This document shows, piece after piece, positions 33,315 to 42,450 of a stretch of 64,000 nt of DNA. The notes beneath the pieces are model-generated. The model saw only the letters and a list, made by a program, of their open reading frames with translations, was not told where the DNA came from and searched no databases. Each line of letters opens with the position of its first letter. The first letter of the stretch is position 1. The DNA is from Kozakia baliensis. GTDB taxonomy: Bacteria; Pseudomonadota; Alphaproteobacteria; Acetobacterales; Acetobacteraceae. The stretch spans positions 1,196,501 through 1,260,500 of the forward strand of contig NZ_CP014674.1 in NCBI RefSeq assembly GCF_001787335.1. The letters are read 5' to 3'. The position numbers and the translations under genes were made by a program.

Positions 33315-34444
33315 CTGATATTGATGATCCTCAATTCGACATCGAACCTCGGTTGATCATGCGCTATCTTCAGCATGTGGGGTGGAGCGCCGGGGACTTC
33401 GGCCGCAAGTTCAGTAGAGTGTTCTTTGAAGACGATGCGCCTGACGCTATAGAAATATTTTTTGAGAAGAAGGCAAATGAGGAAGTAAAAAGAAAAGAGG
33501 TTTTTTTTGCTCTAAAAACTATTTCTGAATTTTACGACCGCGAGATTGTTGAGATTAGCAACGATATAAAGTCGCTGTCGTATGATCAAATTACCAGTAA
33601 AATCCCGAATGAGTACGTTTTAAATGACACGATCCAATTAAGGATTGCGTCGCAATATATCAATCAAATGCGGGGATTCCTTGCGTCCTCCGCCACCACA
33701 GAATTGACCGGGGAGCGGCATTCCAAACGGACTCGAAAAGAGGCCGTGGAGTATGCTGAACAATGCCGGTTCGGGCACACGTTCAGAGGAAGTTTTGGAT
33801 TTCTGATTGAGTCATTCGTTGGCCTAAATGAAACGCCAACACTAGATATTGTCAGTGACAATTTGCCCCTGAGCCGGCGTGTCGTTGAGCGCATTACAGT
33901 AGGTCTTGCGACCTATGATGAAGCAGTTGAGACACAAAACCCCGGTATCATTGCAGAATGTCACGACGGTTTTAGTGCCAACATGTGCGATGCGATGGCA
34001 GATATGCTCGAGGAAACCGACGTTTCAAAAATGATCATTGGAATAAAGCTTTCGCCGGAGTGGCGGTCGAAGAGTATTACGTCTAAGTCGATATTTTCTA
34101 TCGAGCATAAGAACATTGAGCTTCTGCGGGTAGCGGCCAAGTCCATGCGTGTCGATGAAAAGCCGCGTCCTGTGCAGATTTTTGGTCGTGTCCGAAGAGT
34201 AGAAACAGACGGCAATCCTGCCGACCTGTCGGAAGATACTGCGCCAAAAGAAATAGAAATCAATTGGGTGAACGACGACAATACGCTGCTGCATGTAAAG
34301 GTCACGCTTCCAAACGCTGACTATGCTGAGGCCGTCGAAGCTCACAGGTCCGGAAAGCCAGTGTCCGCATCGGGGATGCTGGTTCGTGTTGGTCGTTCGT
34401 GGCGTCTTGATCAGGTTGGAAATTTCAAAGTCATTACCTTTTAG
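33311..34444 (+). CDS. Unknown 377-residue partner of the DUF4365 protein
   Basis: Overlaps the DUF4365 gene by ATGA. The N-terminal two thirds appear helical with a Lys/Glu-rich stretch (FFEKKANEEVKRKEVFFALK); a central segment contains GSFGFLIESFVGL and DNLPLSRRVVERITVGLATY. The C-terminal 100 residues are beta-rich (PVQIFGRVRRVETDG, IEINWVNDDNTLLHVKVTLP, VSASGMLVRVGRSWRLDQVG), reminiscent of an OB- or barrel-like binding domain. No known family is recognised. The coupling implies that it senses or delivers the nuclease. Confidence 0.75.
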   Translation: MTDIDDPQFDIEPRLIMRYLQHVGWSAGDFGRKFSRVFFEDDAPDAIEIFFEKKANEEVKRKEVFFALKTISEFYDREIVEISNDIKSLSYDQITSKIPNEYVLNDTIQLRIASQYINQMRGFLASSATTELTGERHSKRTRKEAVEYAEQCRFGHTFRGSFGFLIESFVGLNETPTLDIVSDNLPLSRRVVERITVGLATYDEAVETQNPGIIAECHDGFSANMCDAMADMLEETDVSKMIIGIKLSPEWRSKSITSKSIFSIEHKNIELLRVAAKSMRVDEKPRPVQIFGRVRRVETDGNPADLSEDTAPKEIEINWVNDDNTLLHVKVTLPNADYAEAVEAHRSGKPVSASGMLVRVGRSWRLDQVGNFKVITF

Positions 34445-34528
34445 GTGCGCTGTGCGCTCGAGCATCCCGTATGCAGATGTCAGCTTTCAAATTATACCAC
34501 CCGAAGAGGACCTTCGATTTTCTCTTAA

Positions 34529-34566
34529 CTGCCTGTCTGCTTCACCTTGGTTAAGTAAACAGGCAG
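34529..34566. repeat. Hairpin repeat, copy 1
   Basis: CTGCCTGT and ACAGGCAG pair across 22 nt, downstream of the DUF4365 pair and at the 3' side of the DUF4238 gene. The same arms occur at 35644-35681 on the other side of DUF4238. Confidence 0.6.
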
Positions 34567-34629
34567 TGACTGCCTTCGACAGCATCGCAAGACGTGGAGT
34601 CGGGTTGGTCCGGAATGCGGACGTTTAAC

Positions 34630-35526
34630 TTATAGCTTATGCACCCAAGCTCCGGGACCGCATATCAACTGCTGAGCCCTTGATCTTACCTCTGCGTTGA
34701 TCTGATCAACCTCATCTGGGGTTGCCTGTCGTGAGTAGGTCGTGCCGTCCATCACGGGGACTGCAGGTTTGTTAAGTTTTAAAGCGTAAGACGCGCTGAG
34801 CCCAATCGAAAAGCTATATTCGATTGTTGAGGGGACGGGGCGATCGGACAAAATGAAGCCCGGGGTAGGTGAATGCAGCAAGGTCCACTCCAGGCCCAAT
34901 AGGTGATTGGCAACCCGATCAGCTGCAGCAATTACGAGCTTGGGATTGAAGTGAGCCTCGTATCCATGCGCTGTGAGGATACTCTCCAGTTCAGTCGACA
35001 GTTGGCTCTCCTGCGCAGTCTGCAAACGGACAAATTCTTCCTGAGTTATTCTGGCGCCCGACAGGATTCCGTTCGTTTGCAGCGCGCGGTTGAGCGCAAC
35101 CGCGTCCGGGCAGCTTTTATAATCCGTCAGCCCGATCGCCAAATACTTACCGAGGTCCAAGCGGCTCTGGAAGTTTTCGGGATATCGGCATGCCTGAACA
35201 GCCATTAGCATGGCAACGTCAACACGGGCGTCACCATCCAGCTCGCCCGTAGCTATGCAGCGATCCAATCCAGCGACCATCTTAGTTTCCAATGTCCCAA
35301 GGTGGTCCTCGAGGGCGTCGCTTGGCCTGAAAAAATCATCGAACTCTATGTTGGCGTACTCCTCAGACATTTTATTGCCGGGTCCCTGAGGGGGGAGCCG
35401 CTCCCCAGTTTTCACGTTCAGATAGTAAGGGCCAGGATCGCCAGGTGCCTTGAAGCGCTTCTGCCAAAGTACTGGCACGATGTGATGATGTTTTTTTACA
35501 AACTTAGGTGTTGGGGGAAGATTCAT
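34630..35526 (-). CDS. DUF4238 protein
   Basis: A 298-residue protein with the family-defining motif KKHHHIVPVLWQKRF at residues 11-25, followed by YYLNVKTGE and later a GFILSDRPVPSTIEYSFSIG segment. DUF4238 proteins are widespread single genes in bacterial islands; the histidine-rich start suggests metal binding. Biochemical function is not established. GAGG precedes the ATG. It is flanked by matching hairpins, as if moved as a unit. Confidence 0.85.
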   Translation of the reverse strand: MNLPPTPKFVKKHHHIVPVLWQKRFKAPGDPGPYYLNVKTGERLPPQGPGNKMSEEYANIEFDDFFRPSDALEDHLGTLETKMVAGLDRCIATGELDGDARVDVAMLMAVQACRYPENFQSRLDLGKYLAIGLTDYKSCPDAVALNRALQTNGILSGARITQEEFVRLQTAQESQLSTELESILTAHGYEAHFNPKLVIAAADRVANHLLGLEWTLLHSPTPGFILSDRPVPSTIEYSFSIGLSASYALKLNKPAVPVMDGTTYSRQATPDEVDQINAEVRSRAQQLICGPGAWVHKL

Positions 35527-35643
35527 TGCGACCTCATATCAGTTGTTTTGACAGCTGGCCAACAGTAAGGAGGCTTTCACATCTTGTCCGCTTCTGGGCG
35601 TTTACGCCAGGTAGCGAACAATCTCCTTCTCTCCCCCTCTGAA

Positions 35644-35681
35644 CTGCCTGTCTGTTCTAAGATGTGGAATCAGACAGGCAG
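35644..35681. repeat. Hairpin repeat, copy 2
   Basis: CTGCCTGTCTG and CAGACAGGCAG form a perfect 11-bp stem with a 16-nt loop, upstream of the DUF4238 gene. Its arms match the hairpin at 34529-34566. Confidence 0.65.
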
Positions 35682-35926
35682 CAGTCGTCCTCATCGCGGG
35701 CATACAACCTCCCAGATCGCTTTCCGAATGGCGGACATGACCAGCGCAAACTCCCGCTGCCATTTTTGGCCGGAAGCGGACGGTCTGCTTTTGGAAAGAA
35801 ATATGAGAAAGCCGACACTTAATCTTAGATTCTCGTGTGTTCTAATCCATAGGTGTCTTGGAAAAATCAACTAAATTGATGCGAAAACCCAATAATAAAA
35901 CGCCACTTTGAGTATGATCGAGAAGA

Positions 35927-37138
35927 TTATTTTTCCAACATAATTTCACGAAGTTTACGTGCAAGGCTTGGCCTGCCAGCTCGCTCCACACCGCCAATAA
36001 CGTGTTTGAGCAAGTTGCCTTTGGAAATTACGTAATCGATGTGGGAACCATACGTTTCAATATCAAACCGTGCTTTTGTATATTGCAACGCAGTATCATA
36101 TTGTTCTCCAAATTTTAAATCTCGCCCAAGATAATAAAGAGCACAAAGGTCGGAAAACTCATCCAGCGTTACCGAAGACAATATGAACTCATTTAAATCC
36201 TGCTTCTTTTTATGATACTCCTTAACCTGATTAAGGTCAGGCCACTCAAATCGGTCGCCCTTTAAGTTCTTCCGCTGAGATGAGCTAAATTCGCTCCACC
36301 TTTGAAGGATCGTAGCCGTTTTATCATCACTAAGATGCGCCAGATTTTGCTCTATGCCAATCCGTGCGCTCAACTCGCGAGACGATCTAATCTTATCGAT
36401 TGCTTTTGATAATTGCCGTCCGCTTAAACAAAAGCGCTTGCGTGCTTCGTTTTTCCGTTCTGTAAAGCTCTCGTCGCCCCATGTTGCGTGTTTTCCCAAA
36501 ATATCGACCATATCTAGCAAGTCTCTGCGTGAACATTCTCGCGTAAATGTCTCGGTGCCCCTCTCATGCACGTACTCTTCTACGCGATCCCGAAGGCGTG
36601 CAAGAGTTTTACGCAGCACCAAGAGATTCTCTTTCACAAGAAGAAGATCAATGGTCGCGATACATTCTAAGCTAACTTTACCATCAAGAGTTTTCGCATA
36701 GCGTAACTGCTGCCCATCGTTATCGATAGCGGAGAGGCTCTCGACGAAAGGGCGAAGAGCGCCAATGACACTTTGAATTGTCTTATCTCCGACGCTCGCG
36801 TCGTGCAGATGCTTCCAATAGGCAAAGATATCATGATCAGTCTTTGGTCGGTCGGCAATCGCCCCGATTTCACCCAATCGAGCAATGACAAATTTTAAAG
36901 ATAACTCAAGAGCATGCCTTCCATTGAAAAGAATCGGCATGGCAAGAGTATCGCAACTTTCGGGATGATTATTGTCGACCACCGCAGAAACTAGAGTAAT
37001 CGCGGCTTCTATATACCCATCGACATAAGCCTCTTCGCTACCTTGTGACCCAACGCACGCGTTCCACTCACCGTCCGGTGCCAGCTCAAAAAAAGGATCA
37101 ATCATGTGCGTGCGCCGAAGTATCTGTGCACTGATCAT
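35927..37138 (-). CDS. Unknown 403-residue protein, possibly HEPN-like
   Basis: ATG 37138 follows AGGA; an internal ATG at 37105 lacks a site. All-helical character is predicted by eye. The segment AMPILFNGRHALELSLKFVI followed by KTDHDIFAYWKHLHDA resembles the four-helix HEPN arrangement of some abortive-infection proteins, though a clear R-x4-6-H motif is not present. The C-terminal half is Lys/Arg-rich and helical. No partner gene is adjacent. Lower GC than its neighbours suggests acquisition as cargo. Confidence 0.65.
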   Translation of the reverse strand: MISAQILRRTHMIDPFFELAPDGEWNACVGSQGSEEAYVDGYIEAAITLVSAVVDNNHPESCDTLAMPILFNGRHALELSLKFVIARLGEIGAIADRPKTDHDIFAYWKHLHDASVGDKTIQSVIGALRPFVESLSAIDNDGQQLRYAKTLDGKVSLECIATIDLLLVKENLLVLRKTLARLRDRVEEYVHERGTETFTRECSRRDLLDMVDILGKHATWGDESFTERKNEARKRFCLSGRQLSKAIDKIRSSRELSARIGIEQNLAHLSDDKTATILQRWSEFSSSQRKNLKGDRFEWPDLNQVKEYHKKKQDLNEFILSSVTLDEFSDLCALYYLGRDLKFGEQYDTALQYTKARFDIETYGSHIDYVISKGNLLKHVIGGVERAGRPSLARKLREIMLEK

Positions 37139-37429
37139 TACATCCTAGAGAAGAGATTGAAGGGTCCGGAACCAATCTATAAAATTACCGTACTGCAGAA
37201 AAGAGAATCCGCCAAGGCCGAGAGTCAACCGTGGGTTTCAAAGGCATGTCGGCTTTAACGGCGTATTTGAGCCCCTAGTGGCTTCTGGGTTGGGCGCGCA
37301 GCGGTCATCACACATAGCTGAACGAGCGGTAGAAAATATTGTCTGGGCGCTCCAAATCGGACCGGCCGCTCTCCCCCCGTAGCTGACAAACTTCTCCTGC
37401 TCATGGAAGGCTACTGACTGGTATCTTTA
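37139..37429. other. Intergenic region with a recurrent C-tract
   Basis: No gene seen. CTCTCCCCCCGTAGCTGAC at about 37370-37388 resembles the tracts near 30531 and 35629, all at borders of cargo genes. Confidence 0.3.
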
Positions 37430-40400
37430 TTATCCGGCTTGCCGCTTCTCGATATTGTTCCCGAGTGCTCTTGCAAGGGTCTCGGCCACAACTGCCTGAT
37501 CGTGGCGTTCGCGAATGAAGCGTCGCCCCGCATGGTCCATTCTGGCGTGCGTCGTCGAGTCATCGTGCAAACTGACGATCAGCGCAGCCAGCGCTTCGGC
37601 TGTGTCACCGGTCGCATCTGCGAGAGCGGCAGGCAGTTCCATTCCTTCGGTCGCGACATGCGTTGTTACACACGGGACGCCAGCGGCCAGACTGTCCAGA
37701 ACCTTGCCTTTGATGCCGGCCCCAAAGCGGAGCGGGGCAATGCTGAGACGGACTTTGTCGAACAGAGCCCCGCAGTCACGAACATGGCCGACTGCCTCGA
37801 CCCCAGGCGCTGCGAGCCGACGAACCCGTTCCGGCATGTCCGCCCCCGCGATAACACACCCGATGTCCGGTCGCTGCCGCCGGACGAGCGGCATGATCTC
37901 TTCAGTGAGCCAGATCGCGGCGTCGATGTTTGGCGCGTGAGAGAAATTACCAAGGAACAGAACTCCGCTCCGTTTTTCAAATGACGGTACCTGTTTCCGG
38001 ACCGCGACAGCCCAGGGAACGACGTGGACTTCCACGCCCGGCACATCGCGCCGGAGGATCGCGGCCTCCTCGGTTGAGTGCGTCAGAACGACGTCAGCCT
38101 GACGGGCGGCGGCGTATTCTGCATCCCGGACCTGCCGGGCCTTCGCCATCAGTTCCGGCCGTTCCTCGACTGCTTCCTGTCGCGCAATTCTCATATGGTG
38201 CAGGTCGGCGACGGCATAGATCGTTCGCGCTTTGGACTGATACTGCCGGACGAGCGGCAGATAGCGCATCGCAATGTTCTGGCGGTGCAGGTAGACCAGA
38301 TCGAAACTCTGGGCCTGTCGCCGCAGAAGATCTTCGACCGAGTTGTAAAAAGGTAATGCGCAGACATCGATATCGTCCATGACCTGAGCTGATGCGCTAC
38401 CCATTTCATCAGCGGCGACGAACGACACGTCATAGCCGAGCGTCTGAAGGGCAAACATATGCGACAGAATGGCGCACGAGCCGGCGTCACGCCGGGCGTC
38501 CGGCATGCGGGCATCAACGACCAGTGCTCTCAAAGCACGGCGCGCCGGAAGCACCAGACCCCGACGGGAGCGCTCACGCTGTGTCGTGTTCCGGATGCGT
38601 CCCGACTGATGGTCAGCATGGCTCTGTTTCAGGCGCTCCATCTGTGCGGCCAGAAAAGACAGGACCCGATCGTAACCTTTCGCGTCCTGAACGGAGCTGG
38701 TTGCCCTGCGAACAGCCTCTTCAAAATCCGGATCAAACTGGTCGGCCGCCTCCACAATAACTGGCTGGCCCAGCAGGGCTCCGGTGCGCTCGTTCCGCAC
38801 TTCAATGATCTGGCGCGTCAGAGGTGAGAGGGGTGGGACAAAGAGAAGATCGAACCCACACCGTTCCGGCCCGGCTCCTGCATCGGCCACATCCGGGCGG
38901 CGGCCGTTGGCAACGCTCCGTTCTGCAATCGTCCCGTTCACCACGACCTGTATGGCGACTGACTCTTCGGGCCGCGCAGGATCAGAAATCCAGCCACAGA
39001 TCCGGTCGCGGGAGGCTCTGTCGATATAGCCGCGCATCGTGGCTGACGATGCTGGCACGGCTGACTGTGTAATGAGCCGCTCACCAGCGGCCTGCTGGTC
39101 CAGAATCCATGGCGTGTGGCCAAGAAAGTTCCGTGACATGCCGGGATCATCTGCCTGCGCGATTTCGATGACATGCCTCATGTGTGGGGTGAAACCACCC
39201 GGCACGACGAAACAGAAACCGCAGTCGGGGCCGACATCCGGACGCGGGCAATCGGCCACGATTTCGGCAATGGCGATTCCATTATCAAACAGGGACAGAC
39301 GCACCGGTTCCGGAGAGTGCGGGTTTCTGGCCCAGCCCCTGATGACGGTACGCGTCACCTCATCGAGATAGCCTTCGATAGATCTTGCTGACATGGAAAC
39401 TGGCGCCATTCCGGCTTCAGCATTCAGGCGCGTCCGGATGGCTTCAAGAACGGGCCCTTCCTCGATCCGGGGTGCACAATAGACTGCCGGAAGTGGCGCT
39501 GCATCCGGATAGAGTTTTTTGAACTCGGCAGCATTGTGAAACATGTTCCGGCTGTCATCATCTACGAAGCTCTCCGAAGGTGCCCCTTCAGCCAGAAGGA
39601 TATCGTGCGTCTTCAGTTCAATGTGGAAATAGGTGATTTCGTCGATCCGCTCAGCCTGAAGAATGCTGACCCCGTTGATAAGGCAGACCGCTGGTATGAG
39701 CACGCCCTCCAGAGCCATCGCGTGCAACGGGGAAACGGACAGGTCACGTCGCGGCAGGCCGTCACCCAGCGCTCCCGCCCGGATGACGATCGGCAGGACG
39801 TTCTGGTTGCCCCTGACAAAAGGTCCGGAATACGAGCGGTGTCCGATCCAGCGGATGGGGCGCAGCGAGCCCGAGGCCGTCCGTACCCGATCGCCGATGG
39901 CGAGATCTTCCACAGCGATCTCGCCCCGTTCGGTCGCGATCAACGTGCCGCGGCAGAAGCAGGGCGTGCCGTCGTCGACCGTCAGCAGAACCTGACTGCC
40001 TTCTCCGTCCGAAGGCGCGAGGCCGTATGTGACGGTATCTCCGGCCAGTTCAGACAGAAGGCTGTCATAGGTGGTCTGACCGTAATAGTCTGAGTCGACG
40101 CCGCTCTCTGCCAGACCTTCCAGTTTTGCGAGGCCCGCAGGGTCCAGAACATAGGTGCCCTCGTCGGAGGCGTCATATTCTGCGTCGGAAAGCTCGATCT
40201 GTGCGCCGCCGGAAACCTGCAGATTCTGGATATCAGCCCGGACTGGAACTTCCAGCATCGCAGCCGACTGGGCGATGACGGTCTGCGCGGCATCCACATC
40301 CGCAGAAGCGCCGGCTTCAAGCGTCACTGTGCCAGCCGAGCCGTAAATGCCTAGCCGGCCGCCGGACTGCACATCGACTTCTGTGGCGTACGAACCGCCT

Positions 40401-40498
40401 TCGACGAGGGCATAGCCACCGTTTTCGACGATCACCTGTGAATATGGATCCTCGCTGTCCAGCATCACGCTCTGGCCAGAGCTCACGACAACAGTCAT
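37430..40498 (-). CDS. Hint-domain protein fused to a glycosyltransferase
   Basis: About 1022 residues; ATG 40498 follows GGAAG. Residues 1-100 form repeat-rich beta structure (GGYALVEGGSYATEVDVQSG) like the repeats that precede Hint domains in acetobacterial surface proteins. A Hint domain begins at C180 (PCFCRGTLIATERGEIAVED). The middle section is two related beta segments (SIEGYLDEVTRTVIRGWARN and TMRGYIDRASRDRICGWISD). Residues about 670-1020 are a GT4-like glycosyltransferase (GVLFLGNFSHAPNIDAAIWL, APLRFGAGIKGKVLDSLAAG). The pairing of self-processing Hint and glycosyltransferase implies a modified surface or secreted product. Confidence 0.8.
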   Translation of the reverse strand: MTVVVSSGQSVMLDSEDPYSQVIVENGGYALVEGGSYATEVDVQSGGRLGIYGSAGTVTLEAGASADVDAAQTVIAQSAAMLEVPVRADIQNLQVSGGAQIELSDAEYDASDEGTYVLDPAGLAKLEGLAESGVDSDYYGQTTYDSLLSELAGDTVTYGLAPSDGEGSQVLLTVDDGTPCFCRGTLIATERGEIAVEDLAIGDRVRTASGSLRPIRWIGHRSYSGPFVRGNQNVLPIVIRAGALGDGLPRRDLSVSPLHAMALEGVLIPAVCLINGVSILQAERIDEITYFHIELKTHDILLAEGAPSESFVDDDSRNMFHNAAEFKKLYPDAAPLPAVYCAPRIEEGPVLEAIRTRLNAEAGMAPVSMSARSIEGYLDEVTRTVIRGWARNPHSPEPVRLSLFDNGIAIAEIVADCPRPDVGPDCGFCFVVPGGFTPHMRHVIEIAQADDPGMSRNFLGHTPWILDQQAAGERLITQSAVPASSATMRGYIDRASRDRICGWISDPARPEESVAIQVVVNGTIAERSVANGRRPDVADAGAGPERCGFDLLFVPPLSPLTRQIIEVRNERTGALLGQPVIVEAADQFDPDFEEAVRRATSSVQDAKGYDRVLSFLAAQMERLKQSHADHQSGRIRNTTQRERSRRGLVLPARRALRALVVDARMPDARRDAGSCAILSHMFALQTLGYDVSFVAADEMGSASAQVMDDIDVCALPFYNSVEDLLRRQAQSFDLVYLHRQNIAMRYLPLVRQYQSKARTIYAVADLHHMRIARQEAVEERPELMAKARQVRDAEYAAARQADVVLTHSTEEAAILRRDVPGVEVHVVPWAVAVRKQVPSFEKRSGVLFLGNFSHAPNIDAAIWLTEEIMPLVRRQRPDIGCVIAGADMPERVRRLAAPGVEAVGHVRDCGALFDKVRLSIAPLRFGAGIKGKVLDSLAAGVPCVTTHVATEGMELPAALADATGDTAEALAALIVSLHDDSTTHARMDHAGRRFIRERHDQAVVAETLARALGNNIEKRQAG

Positions 40499-40538
40499 TT
40501 TTCTTCCTGATCGGCGGGAGTGAAATTCGGGGGATTTC

Positions 40539-40793
40539 CTAAAGTCGTCCAACGTCGCGGCACAGCGCGAGAAGCTGAGCCAGCCTCTGGTCGACGAGAG
40601 AGCCAAGCGCCACCAGTCCCTCGAGCGTGCGACCCTCTTCGCTGTCGCCTGGCACGATACTGAGCTGCTGACGCAGAATTCGATGTTCCAGTGTGAGAAC
40701 CCGTGAAAGACCGAGAAGGCCTGCATAGATTTCTTCGACGCCCGGAGCGGGTGTGTCGGAACTGATGATCGCCTTGCTCTCGTCCATCTTCAT
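40539..40793 (-). CDS. Small helical protein upstream of the Hint gene
   Basis: About 84 residues (KMDESKAIISSDTPAPGVEE, IYAGLLGLSRVLTLEHRILR). Likely helical, no motif recognised. It lies 40 bp upstream of the Hint-glycosyltransferase gene on the same strand, so the two may form an operon. The exact start (40793 or 40796, or further upstream) is uncertain. Confidence 0.55.
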   Translation of the reverse strand: MKMDESKAIISSDTPAPGVEEIYAGLLGLSRVLTLEHRILRQQLSIVPGDSEEGRTLEGLVALGSLVDQRLAQLLALCRDVGRL

Positions 40794-40958
40794 CATCGCT
40801 CCGTCGACAAATCCACGAGGGTATGCGACGCTTCTGGCACGGTTGATTGCGGCGCAAAGTATCACATCGTCACAATATGATGGAAATAACAAGGTTGCTA
40901 CAAGCGAAAAAGACTCTATCGCTCATCTTTTCGTGCACTTCGCGCGAAAGGAGTCGTC

Positions 40959-41708
40959 ATGCGTCGTTTTCAACGCTTGCAAAAAAACGGTCCTGCACGT
41001 CCCCGCCGCAGGGGGCGACGCATGTCTGAGGCGGAAAAGCAGGCGATGCGGGAGCGGGGCGAGCGTCTGCGTCAGGCGGCTCAGACCGTGGGCATTACGC
41101 ATGCCGCGAAGGCGGCCGGTCTCGCCTATACGACGCTCCGGGATTACATGAACGGCCAGGAAATGAAGTTTTCCGCGGCGATTACGCTCGCCCGGGTGTG
41201 CGGCGTGTCTCTTGAGTGGCTGGCTTACGGGACGGGTGAACCACAGACGTCTGCGACGTCTTCTTTGCGCGAGGCCGGAAATGACGATGCTCTGGTCAAA
41301 GCCCCTGCGCGGGGAGGGTATCAGACTGTCATTCCGTGGCACGAGGCCGCAGGCATTAGTGAAGATGGGCTTCGGATCAGCAAACACTGGCTCGATTCAA
41401 CGCTTCCGCGTGATCCCGCGCCCCTGCGGCTGCTGACGGCTGCCGGAGACGCGATGAGTCCAACGCTGAAAGACGGCGATCTGCTCATCGTCGATACGGC
41501 CGCAACAACCGTATCCGGCGGGGCTCTCTACGCCCTGAGGCTGGCCGGAGAAACGGTCATCCGGCGCCTCGACCTGCGATTTGACGGCGGCCTTCGCATT
41601 CTTGCGGACAATGACCGGTATCCGCCCCAGGATATTGCTCCGGAAGCCGCTGCAACTCTCGGCATTCTCGGCGAAATCGTCTGGTCGGGCGGGGTGCAGC
41701 ACGACTGA
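40959..41708 (+). CDS. S24/LexA-fold phage-type repressor
   Basis: A 249-residue repressor: XRE-like N-terminal helix-turn-helix (AAQTVGITHAAKAAGLAYTT) and a C-terminal S24 domain with AAGDAMSPTLKDGDLLIVDT (Ser 167). The usual catalytic lysine position reads GETVIRRL, with Arg 202 instead of Lys, so self-cleavage may be lost. ATG 40959 has a strong AAAGGAG; the 21-residue basic extension (MRRFQRLQKNGPARPRRRGR) is therefore real or at least translated. Divergent from the Hint operon, with an AT-rich region between that could hold its operators. Confidence 0.8.
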   Translation: MRRFQRLQKNGPARPRRRGRRMSEAEKQAMRERGERLRQAAQTVGITHAAKAAGLAYTTLRDYMNGQEMKFSAAITLARVCGVSLEWLAYGTGEPQTSATSSLREAGNDDALVKAPARGGYQTVIPWHEAAGISEDGLRISKHWLDSTLPRDPAPLRLLTAAGDAMSPTLKDGDLLIVDTAATTVSGGALYALRLAGETVIRRLDLRFDGGLRILADNDRYPPQDIAPEAAATLGILGEIVWSGGVQHD

Positions 41709-41836
41709 GGGTGTTTTTACAAGGTTGGAATGTTCATATTTCCGATTGTATATAATGTCATCTGACCCTATAGGATAGGGCACGTTCCCGATGATTCTGC
41801 CGGGTCGCTGCGCAGGCGGGAACAGTGGAGACCCGC

Positions 41837-42448
41837 ATGTCCCGTCCTGCCTTTCCATTTTCTACCTCGCTGTGTCGTAATACGACTCTGGCCGTTGCGC
41901 TTCTGGCTGTTGTCGGCCTGTGTCCCGCGCGTGCTGCGGATGCCATCCCCGCGGCCGGGTGGCAGAGGACCACGCTGTCTTCCCTGCGGCTCTATCCTTC
42001 CGCAAAACCAGACACCGTCACCCCCGAAGTCATTCCGGCGTCGGTAGCGGACACTCTGCGGAAAACCGGCCTGCTCGGCCCGGGGCATACCGGCACGACG
42101 CTCGTGCAGTATGCCATCTTCGACACCTCGCCCTCGGAGAAGGTGATCGTTTTCACAGACGATGATGCCTGTCCGGCGGAGAATGGCGCGTCCGACCTGT
42201 CGCCGACAATCGACTGCCCCGTACATATTGTCACGGTGCATGCGCATGGGAGCGTGTCGAAAGCTACGATACCGAACGGATGTTCGGATCTCACCATCTA
42301 CCCCGATGAGAACCGGCCTCCACTGGCGCCAGCACAAAACGGCACGTATTATCGGTATGATGAAGCATCCCGCACGATCAGTGCGAAGTCGCTTTATCTC
42401 GGACGTTCGTATCCGGACTGTCAGTTCACGGCCAAAGTGCCGGGCTGA
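41837..42448 (+). CDS. Secreted protein of unknown function (envelope operon gene 1)
   Basis: About 203 residues. ATG 41837 follows GGAG. A Sec signal peptide (TLAVALLAVVGLCPARAADA) is followed by a mature domain with four cysteines (ACPAENG, IDCPVHIV, NGCSDLTI, YPDCQFTA) that could form two disulphides. No family recognised. A TATAAT box at about 41750 lies in a likely promoter. First gene of a coupled three-gene operon. Confidence 0.65.
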   Translation: MSRPAFPFSTSLCRNTTLAVALLAVVGLCPARAADAIPAAGWQRTTLSSLRLYPSAKPDTVTPEVIPASVADTLRKTGLLGPGHTGTTLVQYAIFDTSPSEKVIVFTDDDACPAENGASDLSPTIDCPVHIVTVHAHGSVSKATIPNGCSDLTIYPDENRPPLAPAQNGTYYRYDEASRTISAKSLYLGRSYPDCQFTAKVPG

Positions 42449-42450
42449 TC

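Noticed and set aside
39536-40093. 185-aa plus-strand frame
   Set aside because: Antisense shadow of the Hint domain gene; no start context or motif.
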